A stretch of 64,000 bases of DNA, taken from assembly GCF_900102035.1 (NCBI RefSeq), contig NZ_LT629689.1, positions 4,200,001 through 4,264,000 of the forward strand, written 5' to 3'. This stretch comes from Pseudomonas extremaustralis. Its GTDB lineage: Bacteria > Pseudomonadota > Gammaproteobacteria > Pseudomonadales > Pseudomonadaceae. The position numbers and the translations under genes are program-made. Below are positions 40,301 through 47,790 of this stretch, piece after piece. Under the pieces are notes generated by a model. The model was not told the origin of the DNA and ran no database searches. It saw only the letters and a list, made by a program, of their open reading frames with translations. How positions within the stretch are numbered: position 1 is the stretch's first letter; each line of letters opens with the position of its first letter.

Positions 40301-40935
40301 CCCCAGTCCGCACTGGCCACCAGCAGGGACAAGCGCCCCACCGAGGCCAGTTTCTTGATGAAGCCTTCCAGCGAGCCATCGTGACCGTGGGCCGGCAGGG
40401 CCGTTTTCACATCATCGATCCAATCGACGAATTGCCGTTCCGCCAAGGCGAAACTGGGCTGGTACTTGAGCAACTCGCCACCGGGGCCCGACAGGTAGGC
40501 GGTGACCAGTGCGCGGCCCTCGTAGTGGTTGAACACCACATCGCGTTCGGAAAAAAAACTGTTGAAGATCCGCACCTGACGCTCACTGAGTCGGGGGTTG
40601 GAGCGTTTCAAACCGTCAAATTGAGCGGGATGCGAATGAACCCCTCCGACCAATTTATAGCCGCGCGGGTCCAGAAAAGCGTTGCCCGGACCGCGCTCCA
40701 GCAACTGCTCGAAATCAAACGTGGCCGACTTACCCGGGATCGGTTCAGTGGCAAATATGCGGTTATCCGACAGCCTTCGCAGGATCACGCTGCCGTATTC
40801 CACAGTGCGATTGCGGCCAATGCGCTCATGCACATAACGCGCGGCGTCGTCTGCACTGATAAACGCCGGGCTGTATTGAAACTTCACGCGCGTCGCCGTG
40901 GCGGCACGCGCCTCTCTGGATGGATTCTCTTCCAT
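34321..40935 (-). CDS. Giant protein of ten tandem DUF4329/JAB-like units
   Basis: 2,204 residues, no signal peptide and no membrane helix. The ATG at 40935 has GAGGTGA 5 bases upstream. After a 21-residue lead-in, the whole chain divides into ten degenerate units: 22-236, 237-454, 455-666, 667-887, 888-1109, 1110-1324, 1325-1543, 1544-1763, 1764-1972, 1973-2204. Type A units resemble DUF4329 (DDAARYVHERIG, NEYGGLILKR, HSHP, YLSGTPNSLLKY). Type B units have an EsWLyrrF motif instead. Most units close with an LxVLxxxxLWG...W.P pattern. The HSHP motif with a preceding Glu (46, His100/102; 711, His763/765) is intact only in units 1 and 4. Ends 19 bases from the convergent PepSY gene. Function unknown. 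Confidence 0.88.
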   Translation of the reverse strand: MEENPSREARAATATRVKFQYSPAFISADDAARYVHERIGRNRTVEYGSVILRRLSDNRIFATEPIPGKSATFDFEQLLERGPGNAFLDPRGYKLVGGVHSHPAQFDGLKRSNPRLSERQVRIFNSFFSERDVVFNHYEGRALVTAYLSGPGGELLKYQPSFALAERQFVDWIDDVKTALPAHGHDGSLEGFIKKLASVGRLSLLVASADWGGMPGVIDERWEPYLPLVPTQDTVACGPLYPDVTKALDYAQTRMRRTPDARQMVMLLKHEQSDEFAATQALVLGAGEQVPADARLPSLTGGPLLPEGFHVHGFFFLSQPLATQVPTQEPWLYRQFFSPGTLAAYIAKARRYQQAPTSALGISLYMRTPDNALLRYRFSGSPAESQLLTQDAAGGVSDQGNQQALDRGTLTPRQFVIRVAAAGELSVEQTSPLWDVEGVVESDWAPYSQFRQPVLTFSEPFATADEAALHAHGQVGERRAHEVGALILKRPDQRYVVTSSLETGSNPYGFNGFYPWDASSRQLALPDGYQLQAWFGSHVDASQLDLGPRAKANWSSDEVQVYAQSFTDQEAYRIHQLQVPGYLSAAQDSLIVLEPNGTQSREFLSFFESLRGGSLISRNLADGTYTPADAVRKLAEVSRLRVVQGNRLWGAVGLVGSDWVPFKTVSTPVATVQPSAGPASLPLPALSPAFVNPDDAARWAHNQIGTRRDNEYGGLILKRGIRYFATQPVIGVQRQFDFQTILAVDDKGHFIAPQGYECHGLYHSHPAQDEMIRQFNPGFTPDQVELFNSFYSNADQVFTITNRDFARVHYLSGTPNSLLKYVSSGSAKEAELSAQLMGTVPVVPFTAFEGAVWRLAQAGELRVVVPSRVWGGVRGKVSQQWTLHSPVTAAQTVQAQPFFTPLVGTAQAAVLVALSMVARLRQTGYQGVVLKHLTSSSYIATEPTALGASLTELFPVRSDGQLRLPSNFRLVGFYYVPAPLADTPLPATESWLYKRFVSPQLLVTAMNQAKGTQDLQIAEMGLKLFFHTADKALLQWQAPEPRGATELFSVAADGTVTDNANQAGLMDGSLSPRAFVRRLIRAGELTVLQAGQLWSTLGTLYDSEVLPLGLGANTVDASFLNADDAARHAHERIGVRRDAVYAGYILRRPDQRFVFTEPARVQGDGFAGDLLVSLPANGLLVPPTDYVIHGRYSSHPPLSQEELARWRRQGWSMTDLEISATMFNDRDIRSVILTGLPAYLSGSPNSLISYIPSGSPQEQLVLANANRTPGVDGYYRRLERGALKPENIVTRLAAAGELRVLAHTRLWGPRLRVYDDWTPNFDYAEAAPQTPALSAVFKTLDAAAINTHVRGHGRNLDSEGYTAYLLKHPQKHEYVVSELAPQVSGRWLSDSSLGAAYLNGGDFTHGFVLVGLFYSQQWIPSGLPSTEAWLTRFFATPQLLQRAERDARALSRNGDVLPVYLSTLEGALLRYRPPATSLLSGGENGDEVSVQGMNLRSGTLDIRRYVALMAKADGLTVLYSSQCWDRRGAVSSDPLQWRPYAHFNRRRLGPVFNDQDDAARYARSRLSGANARRLYGGLILKRPDGLFVATEPVIVPREDFDHTWIFPDEVVGLGGFPAAHTVVARYRSSPGRELPFALDATQRDIYRNMLSTRVIGAALTEANANLTREYLFGSDGCILSYSRSHSLLETTLKDDLRPLNLVREDRLENKIEQQIRTGTLKPEEYVLRLSKAGRLHVVDGSKVWGMPRLQVGFVPNAPRPAAIEIENAQADPPFSPVFAQETEAVRYAHEHCQYGSALQFGYVFKAARKRQFMVTMPLVRNNYWKFGQVFPGGLLPQGYVLEGIYLCAALEPLTPGQDPHERTFHSPMAIDNGMRFSRQGVKGKTLSLYLSCPEGALIQYQYEETEERLDSRNYFPALRQQLQEGKISVLDYVRDLARHGNLNVLVEGTVWAGTRRITPEWTPGTGEGFFDYPMGCGPLFSHPDDAARYVQRRLSARKGANYVAAVLANPSDTSYITTLPLWPGLDGARLFRLFYTGRSGPVQPVPQPTSGPISYPDFPDLYRTVGAQLIYRDQEPVDSTASKDEALTSHFIEPASLRDFIRILTAHRRVSMSLYLATRGGALLKYMPGFSVPETQLMASLPGLKPVEFLDRLTGVGQLSVLDRDAYWQSEGLISGVQKDALNGAVTDAALTDDPLPLRDRDEL

Positions 40936-41090
40936 GACATCACCTCGATTACAGGTATTACCGGTGCGCAACACGCACCGGGCTCGCACAACGCAAGCCC
41001 TGCAGAAGCGTCCTCCCATCCACCGATGGCCGGGCGCTGCATAGTTATCGAGGCCCCTCAGCGCCAGGGCACTCTTTGCGCGCATCCCCT

Positions 41091-41126
41091 GCACCAACGC
41101 CATTCCAGCGCCCGCTATTGGTGCGC
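41091..41126 (+). promoter_or_regulatory. NtrC-like half-sites upstream of urtA
   Basis: TGCACCAA (41091-41098) and its inverse TTGGTGCG (41119-41126), both good halves of the NtrC consensus TGCACC-N5-GGTGCA. They are 20 bases apart, so each would pair with a weaker partner. They lie about 55-90 bases upstream of the -24 element. Confidence 0.5.
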
Positions 41127-41178
41127 AGCCCTGCCAACCGTGCCTGCAACCCCCGCCAAACAGGGGGGTGGGGCCATC

Positions 41179-41194
41179 GGGCACAGCCTTTGCT
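41179..41194 (+). promoter_or_regulatory. Sigma-54 promoter of urtA
   Basis: CGGGCACAGCCTTTGCTA: GG at 41180-41181 and GC at 41192-41193 with exactly 10 bases between, matching TGGCAC-N5-TTGC at all but one position. Transcription would start near 41205, about 50 bases before the urtA ATG. The gap 40936-41253 also has to hold the divergent promoter of the giant gene, which I cannot place. Confidence 0.7.
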
Positions 41195-41253
41195 ATGTCC
41201 TCTTCAGTGCTCACATCGGTTCATCGAAAAATAACGTTCACGGAGACCGCACC

Positions 41254-42519
41254 ATGAAGCGTCGCAGCTTGATCAAGGCTTTCACTCTGTCGGCATCCAT
41301 TGCCGCCATGGGCATGACCTGGACCCTCCAGGCCGCCGAGACCATCAAAGTCGGCATCCTGCACTCGCTGTCCGGGACCATGGCTATCTCTGAAACGTCC
41401 CTCAAGGACATGGCGCTGATGACCATCGACGAGATCAACGCCAAGGGCGGGGTGAACGGCAAGATGCTCGAACCGGTGGTGGTCGACCCGGCGTCGAACT
41501 GGCCGCTGTTCGCTGAGAAAGGCCGGCAGTTGCTGACCCAGGACAAGGTCGCCGTGGTGTTCGGCTGCTGGACCTCGGTGTCGCGCAAATCGGTGTTGCC
41601 GGTGTTCGAAGAACTCAACGGCTTGCTGTTCTACCCGGTGCAATACGAAGGCGAAGAGATGTCGCCCAACGTGTTCTACACCGGCGCGGCGCCGAACCAG
41701 CAGGCGATCCCGGCGGTGGAATACCTGATGAGCGAAGACGGCGGCGGCGCCAAGCGCTTCTTCCTGCTCGGCACCGACTACGTGTACCCGCGCACCACCA
41801 ACAAGATCCTGCGTTCGTTCCTGCATTCCAAAGGCGTCGCGGATAAAGACATCGAAGAGGTCTACACCCCGTTCGGCCACGCCGATTACCAGACCATCGT
41901 CGCCAACATCAAGAAGTTCTCCGCCGGCGGTAAAACCGCCGTGATCTCCACCGTGAACGGCGACTCCAACGTGCCGTTCTACAAAGAGCTGGCCAATCAG
42001 GGCCTCAAAGCCACCGACGTACCGGTGGTGGCGTTCTCGGTGGGCGAAGAAGAACTGCGCGGCATCGACACCAAGCCGTTGGTGGGCAACCTCGCGGCGT
42101 GGAACTACTTCCAGTCGGTGGAAAACCCGGTGAACAAGAAGTTCGTGGCGGACTGGAAAGCCTACGCCAAGAAACACAACCTGCCGGGCGCCGACAAAGC
42201 GGTGACCAACGACCCAATGGAAGCCACCTACGTGGGCATCCATATGTGGGCGCAGGCGGCCGAGAAAGCCAAGTCCACCGATGTCGACAAAGTGCGTGAA
42301 GCCCTGGCCGGCCAGACCTTCAACGCGCCGTCGGGCTTCACCCTGACCATGGACAAGACCAACCACCACCTGCACAAGCCGGTGATGATCGGCGAGATCC
42401 AGGCCGACGGGCAGTTCTCGGTGGTGTGGCAAACCCAGGAACCGATCCGCGCCCAACCCTGGAGCCCGTACATTCCTGGCAATGACAAAAAACCGGACTA
42501 CGCCGTGAAGAGCAACTAA
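41254..42519 (+). CDS. urtA: Urea ABC transporter, substrate-binding protein
   Basis: Periplasmic binding protein for urea (421 aa). Signal peptide 1-28 with a twin-arginine-like MKRRSLIKA start, then TIKVGILHSLSGTMAISETS of the branched-chain amino-acid type receptor family. UrtA hallmarks include AVVFGCWTSVSRKSVLPVFE and LFYPVQYEGEEMSPNVFYTG. The reading frame is open far upstream through the antisense of the giant gene; the CGGAG before 41254 and the signal peptide fix the start. First gene of the urt-ure operon. Confidence 0.96.
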   Translation: MKRRSLIKAFTLSASIAAMGMTWTLQAAETIKVGILHSLSGTMAISETSLKDMALMTIDEINAKGGVNGKMLEPVVVDPASNWPLFAEKGRQLLTQDKVAVVFGCWTSVSRKSVLPVFEELNGLLFYPVQYEGEEMSPNVFYTGAAPNQQAIPAVEYLMSEDGGGAKRFFLLGTDYVYPRTTNKILRSFLHSKGVADKDIEEVYTPFGHADYQTIVANIKKFSAGGKTAVISTVNGDSNVPFYKELANQGLKATDVPVVAFSVGEEELRGIDTKPLVGNLAAWNYFQSVENPVNKKFVADWKAYAKKHNLPGADKAVTNDPMEATYVGIHMWAQAAEKAKSTDVDKVREALAGQTFNAPSGFTLTMDKTNHHLHKPVMIGEIQADGQFSVVWQTQEPIRAQPWSPYIPGNDKKPDYAVKSN

Positions 42520-42537
42520 AGCCCCACCACAGACCCA

Positions 42538-42628
42538 TGTGGGAGGGGGCTTGCTCCCGATAGCGGTGTATCAGTCAGCCCATGTATTGCCTGACCCACT
42601 GCAATCGGGAGCAAGCCCCCTCCCACAT
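42538..42628. repeat. REPIN between urtA and urtB
   Basis: Full-length near-consensus doublet with arms TGTGGGAGGGGGCTTGCTCC and inverse. It fills most of the urtA-urtB gap inside the operon. Confidence 0.92.
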
Positions 42629-42662
42629 AAAGCCGGTCCGTGCATGATCAGGACATTTTGTG

Positions 42663-44165
42663 ATGCTCACTGCCCTCCACCGCCTCATCCTCGCCGCCCT
42701 GCTGTTGCTGCCCTTCGGCACACACGCCGGCGACGCCGACGACTTCCTCGCCGCCAACCCCGCGCAACAGGCCAAGCTTCTCCAGGACTGGGCCGCGCAG
42801 CCCGACCCGGCGCGCATCGAGTTGGTGGACGCCCTGCAACAAGGCCAACTGACGGTCAACGGTGAAACCAAGACCGTGCGCCTGAACAACCGCCTGCGCG
42901 GCTTGATCGACAACGTCCAGGCCAGCCAGCAACTGCTCGCCGCCGACCCCAAGGTACGCCTGGCCGCCGCGCAGACCCTGCAAAAGACCGCGCAACCGGC
43001 GCAGCTCAAATTCCTCGACCAGCAGGTCGCCGCCGAGACTAACGAGGACGTGCACACCGCCCTCAGCCTGGCCCTGGCCAACCTGCAACTGGTGGACAGC
43101 GACCCAGTGATACGCCTGGCCGCCGTGCGCCTGCTCGGCAGCACCGGCGACCCACTGGCGCGCACGCGCCTGGAAACCCTGCTCGCCCCCGGCGTAGAAA
43201 CCGACGCCACCGTGCACACAGCCGCCGAGACCAGCCTGGCCCAAGTCAAACGCAAGCTGCTGATGGGCGAGATCCTCGGCCAAGCGTTCAGCGGCATGTC
43301 CCTGGGTTCGATCCTGCTGTTGGCAGCCCTGGGCCTGGCGATCACCTTCGGCCTGCTCGGCGTGATCAACATGGCCCACGGCGAGATGCTGATGCTCGGC
43401 GCCTACTCCACCTATGTGGTGCAGTTGCTGATGCAACGCTACGTGCCGCAAGCCATCGAGTTTTACCCGCTGATCGCGCTGCCGGTGGCGTTCCTGGTCA
43501 CGGCCGCCATCGGCATGGCCCTGGAACGCACGGTGATTCGTCACCTGTACGGCCGCCCCCTGGAAACCCTGCTCGCCACCTGGGGCATCAGCCTGATGCT
43601 GATCCAGGCCGTGCGCCTGGTGTTCGGCGCGCAGAACGTCGAAGTCGCCAACCCCGCCTGGCTGTCCGGTGGCATTCAGGTGCTGCCCAACCTGGTGCTG
43701 CCCTACAACCGCATCGTCATCATCGCCTTCGCGCTGTTCGTGGTGGTGCTGACCTGGCTGCTGCTGAACAAAACGCGCCTGGGCCTCAACGTGCGCGCCG
43801 TGACCCAGAACCGCAACATGGCCGCCTGCTGCGGCGTGCCCACCGGGCGCGTGGACATGCTCGCCTTTGGCCTCGGCTCCGGCATCGCCGGGCTTGGCGG
43901 CGTGGCGCTGAGCCAGATCGGCAACGTCGGCCCGGACCTGGGCCAGAGCTACATCATCGACTCGTTCCTGGTGGTGGTGCTCGGCGGTGTCGGCCAGTTG
44001 GCCGGTAGCGTCATGGCCGCCTTCGGTTTGGGCATCGCCAACAAGATCCTCGAACCGCAGATCGGCGCCGTGCTCGGCAAGATCCTGATCCTCGCGCTGA
44101 TCATTCTGTTTATCCAGAAACGCCCGCAGGGACTCTTCGCACTGAAAGGACGGGTGATCGACTGA
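42663..44165 (+). CDS. urtB: Urea ABC transporter, permease UrtB
   Basis: Inner-membrane permease, 500 residues. A signal peptide and a periplasmic helical domain of about 190 residues come first, as usual for UrtB but not for LivH. The permease core follows (about 210-490) with ITFGLLGVINMAHGEMLMLGAY and GLGSGIAGLGGVALSQIGN. The stop overlaps the urtC ATG (TGATG). A GTG at 42660 would add one residue. Confidence 0.95.
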   Translation: MLTALHRLILAALLLLPFGTHAGDADDFLAANPAQQAKLLQDWAAQPDPARIELVDALQQGQLTVNGETKTVRLNNRLRGLIDNVQASQQLLAADPKVRLAAAQTLQKTAQPAQLKFLDQQVAAETNEDVHTALSLALANLQLVDSDPVIRLAAVRLLGSTGDPLARTRLETLLAPGVETDATVHTAAETSLAQVKRKLLMGEILGQAFSGMSLGSILLLAALGLAITFGLLGVINMAHGEMLMLGAYSTYVVQLLMQRYVPQAIEFYPLIALPVAFLVTAAIGMALERTVIRHLYGRPLETLLATWGISLMLIQAVRLVFGAQNVEVANPAWLSGGIQVLPNLVLPYNRIVIIAFALFVVVLTWLLLNKTRLGLNVRAVTQNRNMAACCGVPTGRVDMLAFGLGSGIAGLGGVALSQIGNVGPDLGQSYIIDSFLVVVLGGVGQLAGSVMAAFGLGIANKILEPQIGAVLGKILILALIILFIQKRPQGLFALKGRVID

Positions 44166-45232
44166 TGAACCAGCCATTGATGCTCACGGCCACGCAAAAG
44201 GCCGGCCCCAAGGTGACGCTTGCCGTCGGCGCGGTGCTCCTGATCCTGCTGCTGGCCCTGCCGTTGTGTTCCCTGCTGTCGGCGGATAACCCGCTGCACG
44301 TCTCGGCCTACACCCTGACGCTGGTGGGCAAGATCCTCTGCTACGCCATCGTCGCCCTCGCGCTGGACCTGGTGTGGGGTTACGCGGGAATGTTGTCCCT
44401 CGGCCACGGCCTGTTCTTCGCCCTCGGCGGCTATGCGATGGGCATGTACCTGATGCGCCAGGCCTCCGGCGACGAGTTGCCGGCGTTCATGACGTTTCTG
44501 TCGTGGACCGAACTGCCGTGGTACTGGATCGGCACCGAGCACTTTCTCTGGGCCCTGTGCCTGGTGGTGCTGGCGCCGGGGGTGCTGGCGCTGGTATTCG
44601 GTTTCTTCGCCTTCCGCTCGCGGATCAAGGGCGTGTATTTCTCGATCATGACCCAGGCCCTGACCTTTGCCGGGATGCTGCTGTTCTTTCGCAACGAGAC
44701 CGGGTTCGGCGGCAATAACGGCTTCACCAATTTCCGCAGCATCCTTGGTTTCGGCATTACCGAACCGGGCACGCGGGCGGTGCTGTTCGTGACCACCGTG
44801 GTGCTGCTGGTGGCGTGCCTGTACGTCGGCTGGCGCCTGGCCCGGAGCAAATTCGGGCGGGTGCTGACCGCCCTGCGCGACGCCGAGAACCGCCTGATGT
44901 TCTGCGGCTACGACCCGCGCGGCTTCAAGCTGTTCGTGTGGGTGTTGAGCGCGGTGATGTGCGGGTTGGCCGGGGCGTTGTACGTGCCGCAAGTGGGCAT
45001 CATCAACCCCAGCGAAATGTCGCCGACCAACTCCATCGAAGCCGCCGTGTGGGTGGCCCTCGGCGGGCGCGGCACGCTGATCGGGCCGTTGCTCGGCGCC
45101 GGCGTGGTCAATGGCATGAAGAGCTGGTTCACCGTGGCCTTCCCGGAATACTGGCTGTTCTTCCTCGGGGCGCTGTTCATCATCGTCACCCTGTATCTGC
45201 CCAAGGGCGTTATCGGCCTGCTGAAGAAATGA
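44165..45232 (+). CDS. urtC: Urea ABC transporter, permease UrtC
   Basis: Second inner-membrane permease (355 aa, LivM-like). Helices start at about residue 18. Typical segments: LDLVWGYAGMLSLGHGLFFALGGYAMG, YFSIMTQALTFAGML, NGFTNFRSILGF, and EAAVWVALGGRGTLIGPLLGA. The long insertion around WTELPWYWIGTEHF is characteristic of UrtC. Start coupled to urtB; urtD begins 8 bases after its stop. Confidence 0.95.
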   Translation: MNQPLMLTATQKAGPKVTLAVGAVLLILLLALPLCSLLSADNPLHVSAYTLTLVGKILCYAIVALALDLVWGYAGMLSLGHGLFFALGGYAMGMYLMRQASGDELPAFMTFLSWTELPWYWIGTEHFLWALCLVVLAPGVLALVFGFFAFRSRIKGVYFSIMTQALTFAGMLLFFRNETGFGGNNGFTNFRSILGFGITEPGTRAVLFVTTVVLLVACLYVGWRLARSKFGRVLTALRDAENRLMFCGYDPRGFKLFVWVLSAVMCGLAGALYVPQVGIINPSEMSPTNSIEAAVWVALGGRGTLIGPLLGAGVVNGMKSWFTVAFPEYWLFFLGALFIIVTLYLPKGVIGLLKK

Positions 45233-45240
45233 GGAACGTC

Positions 45241-46062
45241 ATGCTTGAACCTATCTTCGATGCAGGCAGCGGCCGCGATGCGATCGGCATCGGCCAGGCC
45301 GCGGGCAAGGGCCTGAACACCCGCCACGGCACGATCCTGACCCTGGAAGGCATCAGCGTCAGCTTCGACGGCTTCAAGGCGCTGAACGATTTGAACCTGT
45401 ACATCGGCGTCGGCGAATTGCGCTGCATCATCGGCCCCAACGGCGCGGGCAAGACCACACTGATGGACGTGATCACCGGCAAGACCCGCCCCAGCCACGG
45501 CAGCGCCTGGTTCGGCGAAACCCTGGACCTGACCGAGATGAGCGAAGTGCAGATCGCCCAGGCCGGCATCGGTCGCAAGTTCCAGAAGCCCACGGTGTTC
45601 GAAGCCTTGAGCGTGTTCGAGAACCTGGAGCTGGCGCAGAAGACCGACAAGTCGGTGTGGGCCAGCCTGCGCGCGCGCCTGAGCGGCGAACAGAAAGACC
45701 GTATCGACGAGGTCCTCGACACCATCCGCCTCAGCGCCTCGCTGCATCGCCAGGCCGGCCTGCTGTCCCACGGCCAGAAGCAGTTCCTGGAAATCGGCAT
45801 GCTGCTGATGCAAGACCCGCAACTGTTGCTGCTGGACGAACCGGTGGCGGGCATGACCGACGCCGAGACCGAATTCACCGCCGAGCTGTTCAAGCGCCTG
45901 GCGGGCAAGCATTCGCTGATGGTGGTGGAACACGACATGGGTTTTGTCGGCGCGATTGCCGACCACGTCACCGTGTTGCACCAGGGCAGCGTGCTGGCCG
46001 AAGGGTCGCTGGAACAGGTGCAGGAAAACGAGCGGGTGATCGAGGTCTACCTCGGCCGCTGA
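45241..46062 (+). CDS. urtD: Urea ABC transporter, ATP-binding protein UrtD
   Basis: ATPase of the LivG type, 273 residues. Walker A GPNGAGKTTLMD, a relaxed signature LSHGQKQFLEIG, Walker B LLLLDEPVAGM, and the switch His in VVEHDMGFV. GAGGAACGTC precedes the ATG at 45241; an ATG at 45229 overlapping urtC is possible. An N-terminal extension of about 25 residues precedes the ABC domain. Confidence 0.95.
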   Translation: MLEPIFDAGSGRDAIGIGQAAGKGLNTRHGTILTLEGISVSFDGFKALNDLNLYIGVGELRCIIGPNGAGKTTLMDVITGKTRPSHGSAWFGETLDLTEMSEVQIAQAGIGRKFQKPTVFEALSVFENLELAQKTDKSVWASLRARLSGEQKDRIDEVLDTIRLSASLHRQAGLLSHGQKQFLEIGMLLMQDPQLLLLDEPVAGMTDAETEFTAELFKRLAGKHSLMVVEHDMGFVGAIADHVTVLHQGSVLAEGSLEQVQENERVIEVYLGR

Positions 46063-46083
46063 CCCGGACACGGACTTGCTTTA

Positions 46084-46111
46084 TGTGGGAGGGGGCTTGC
46101 TCCCTCCCACA
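46084..46111. repeat. Short REP hairpin between urtD and urtE
   Basis: TGTGGGAGGG-GGCTTGCT-CCCTCCCACA: a perfect 10-bp stem with an 8-base loop, a collapsed form of the REPIN. It lies 21 bases after urtD and ends about 10 bases before the urtE ribosome site. Confidence 0.88.
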
Positions 46112-46134
46112 AGGGAATTGAGGAGGTTTTGAGA

Positions 46135-46833
46135 ATGCTGCAAGTCGACAAGCTGCATCAGTATTACGGCGGTAGCCACATCCTGCGCGGGCTGTCTTTT
46201 GACGTGCAAATCGGCGAAGTCACCTGCCTGCTCGGCCGTAATGGCGTGGGCAAGACCACCCTGCTCAAGTGCCTGATGGGCCTGCTGCCGGCCAAGGAAG
46301 GCGCGGTGAACTGGGAAGGCCGCGCCATCACCGGCCTCAAGCCGCACCAGCGCGTGCAGGCCGGGATCGCCTACGTGCCCCAGGGCCGTGAGATTTTCGG
46401 GCGGCTGACGGTGGAAGAAAACCTGCTGATGGGCCTGTCGCGGTTTCCCGGTTCCGAAGCCAAGCAAGTGCCGGCGTTTATCTACGAACTGTTCCCGGTC
46501 TTGCTGCAAATGAAGCATCGCCGTGGCGGCGACTTGTCAGGCGGCCAGCAACAACAGTTGGCCATCGGCCGCGCCCTGGCCAGCCGTCCGCGCCTGTTGA
46601 TCCTCGATGAGCCCACCGAAGGCATCCAGCCCTCGGTGATCAAGGAGATCGGCGCGGTGATCAAGAAACTCGCGGCACGCGGCGATATGGCGATCCTGCT
46701 GGTGGAGCAGTTCTATGACTTTGCCGCCGAACTGGCCGACCAGTACCTGGTGATGTCGCGCGGTGAAATCATCCAGCAAGGCCGAGGCGAAAATATGCAG
46801 AGCGACGGTGTGCGCGGTCTCGTAACCATCTAA
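46135..46833 (+). CDS. urtE: Urea ABC transporter, ATP-binding protein UrtE
   Basis: ATPase of the LivF type, 232 residues. Walker [15 protein letters not shown], signature [15 protein letters not shown], Walker [15 protein letters not shown], switch His replaced by Gln in [10 protein letters not shown], as usual for LivF/UrtE. A good ribosome site (GAGGAGG) precedes the ATG. ureD follows after 31 bases. Confidence 0.95.
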   Translation: MLQVDKLHQYYGGSHILRGLSFDVQIGEVTCLLGRNGVGKTTLLKCLMGLLPAKEGAVNWEGRAITGLKPHQRVQAGIAYVPQGREIFGRLTVEENLLMGLSRFPGSEAKQVPAFIYELFPVLLQMKHRRGGDLSGGQQQQLAIGRALASRPRLLILDEPTEGIQPSVIKEIGAVIKKLAARGDMAILLVEQFYDFAAELADQYLVMSRGEIIQQGRGENMQSDGVRGLVTI

Positions 46834-46864
46834 TCTGTGGCGTCCTGACGATAAGCACACAACC

Positions 46865-47704
46865 ATGAACCTGCCCGTGTCCCCCGCCCTGTTCACCCCC
46901 AGCTGGCACGCCGCGCTGGAGCTCGGCTACGCGCGTTTCGGCGCCACCACGCGCCCAGTGATGCGCCGCCACCTCGGCCCGCTGCGCGTGCAAAAACACC
47001 TGTACGCCGAAGGCCCCGAGGTGTGCCAGCACATCATCGTGCACCCGCCCGGCGGGATTGCCGGCGGCGACCGCCTGGACATCCGCGCCCACGTCGCCGA
47101 AGGCGCCTGGGCCCAATTGACCAGCCCCGGCGCGGCCAAGTGGTACCGCGCCAGCGGCCCGGCGTTCCAGCAACTGGACCTGACCGTGGAGGCCGGCGCG
47201 ACCCTGGAATGGCTGCCCCAGGAAACCATCGTGTTCAGCGCCGCCCAGGCCGAACTCACCACCCGCATCGAGTTGCACGGCGATGCGCGACTGTTCTACT
47301 GGGACGTGGTCGCCCTGGGCCGCCCGGCCAGCGGCGAGCGCTTCGACCGGGGGCATTTTCAGTCGCACCTGGACATCCGCCGCGACGGCCAGTTGCTCTG
47401 GCATGAGCGCCAGCGCATTGTGGGCGGCGACGGTTTGCTCGACTCGCCGATCGGGCTGGATGGGCAACCGGTGTTCGCCACGTTGCTGGTGACCGGCGAC
47501 ATCGCGCCCGAACTGCTCGAAACCTGCCGCGCCCTGCCCCACGCCGTGCGCGGCGACCTGACCCAGTTGCCCGGCCTGCTGGTGGCCCGCTGCCTGGCCA
47601 GCGAGGCGCTGCTGGCGCGGCAATGGCTGATTGACTTATGGCGCCTGCTGCGCCCGGCGCTACTGGGCCGGGAAGCCGTCGCCCCACGAATCTGGAGCAC
47701 ATGA
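46865..47704 (+). CDS. ureD: Urease accessory protein UreD
   Basis: Scaffold that binds apo-urease and, with UreF and UreG, delivers nickel. 279 residues with the conserved [14 protein letters not shown] motif, [12 protein letters not shown], and [12 protein letters not shown]. No clear ribosome site is visible before the ATG at 46865. The gene follows urtE closely, so translation may depend on the operon message. Confidence 0.95.
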   Translation: MNLPVSPALFTPSWHAALELGYARFGATTRPVMRRHLGPLRVQKHLYAEGPEVCQHIIVHPPGGIAGGDRLDIRAHVAEGAWAQLTSPGAAKWYRASGPAFQQLDLTVEAGATLEWLPQETIVFSAAQAELTTRIELHGDARLFYWDVVALGRPASGERFDRGHFQSHLDIRRDGQLLWHERQRIVGGDGLLDSPIGLDGQPVFATLLVTGDIAPELLETCRALPHAVRGDLTQLPGLLVARCLASEALLARQWLIDLWRLLRPALLGREAVAPRIWST

Positions 47705-47713
47705 ACATCAACA

Positions 47714-47741
47714 TGTAGGAGGGAGCAAGCCCCCTCCCACA
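47714..47741. repeat. Short REP hairpin between ureD and ureA
   Basis: TGTAGGAGGG-AGCAAGCC-CCCTCCCACA, stem of ten with one mismatch. It is the inverse-loop form of the urtD-urtE hairpin and lies 10 bases after the ureD stop. Confidence 0.82.
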
Positions 47742-47790
47742 CTTGATCTCTGTTGTATTTAAGAATGCATTTTATGAAGGACCTTGAACC

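Noticed and set aside
41071..41083. Second -24/-12-like element upstream of urtA (GGGCACTCTTTGC)
   Set aside because: Only 8 bases separate GG and GC; sigma-54 promoters need 10.
39730..41253. Long upstream extension of the urtA frame
   Set aside because: It runs antisense to the giant gene and through the urtA promoter; the signal peptide and ribosome site place the start at 41254.
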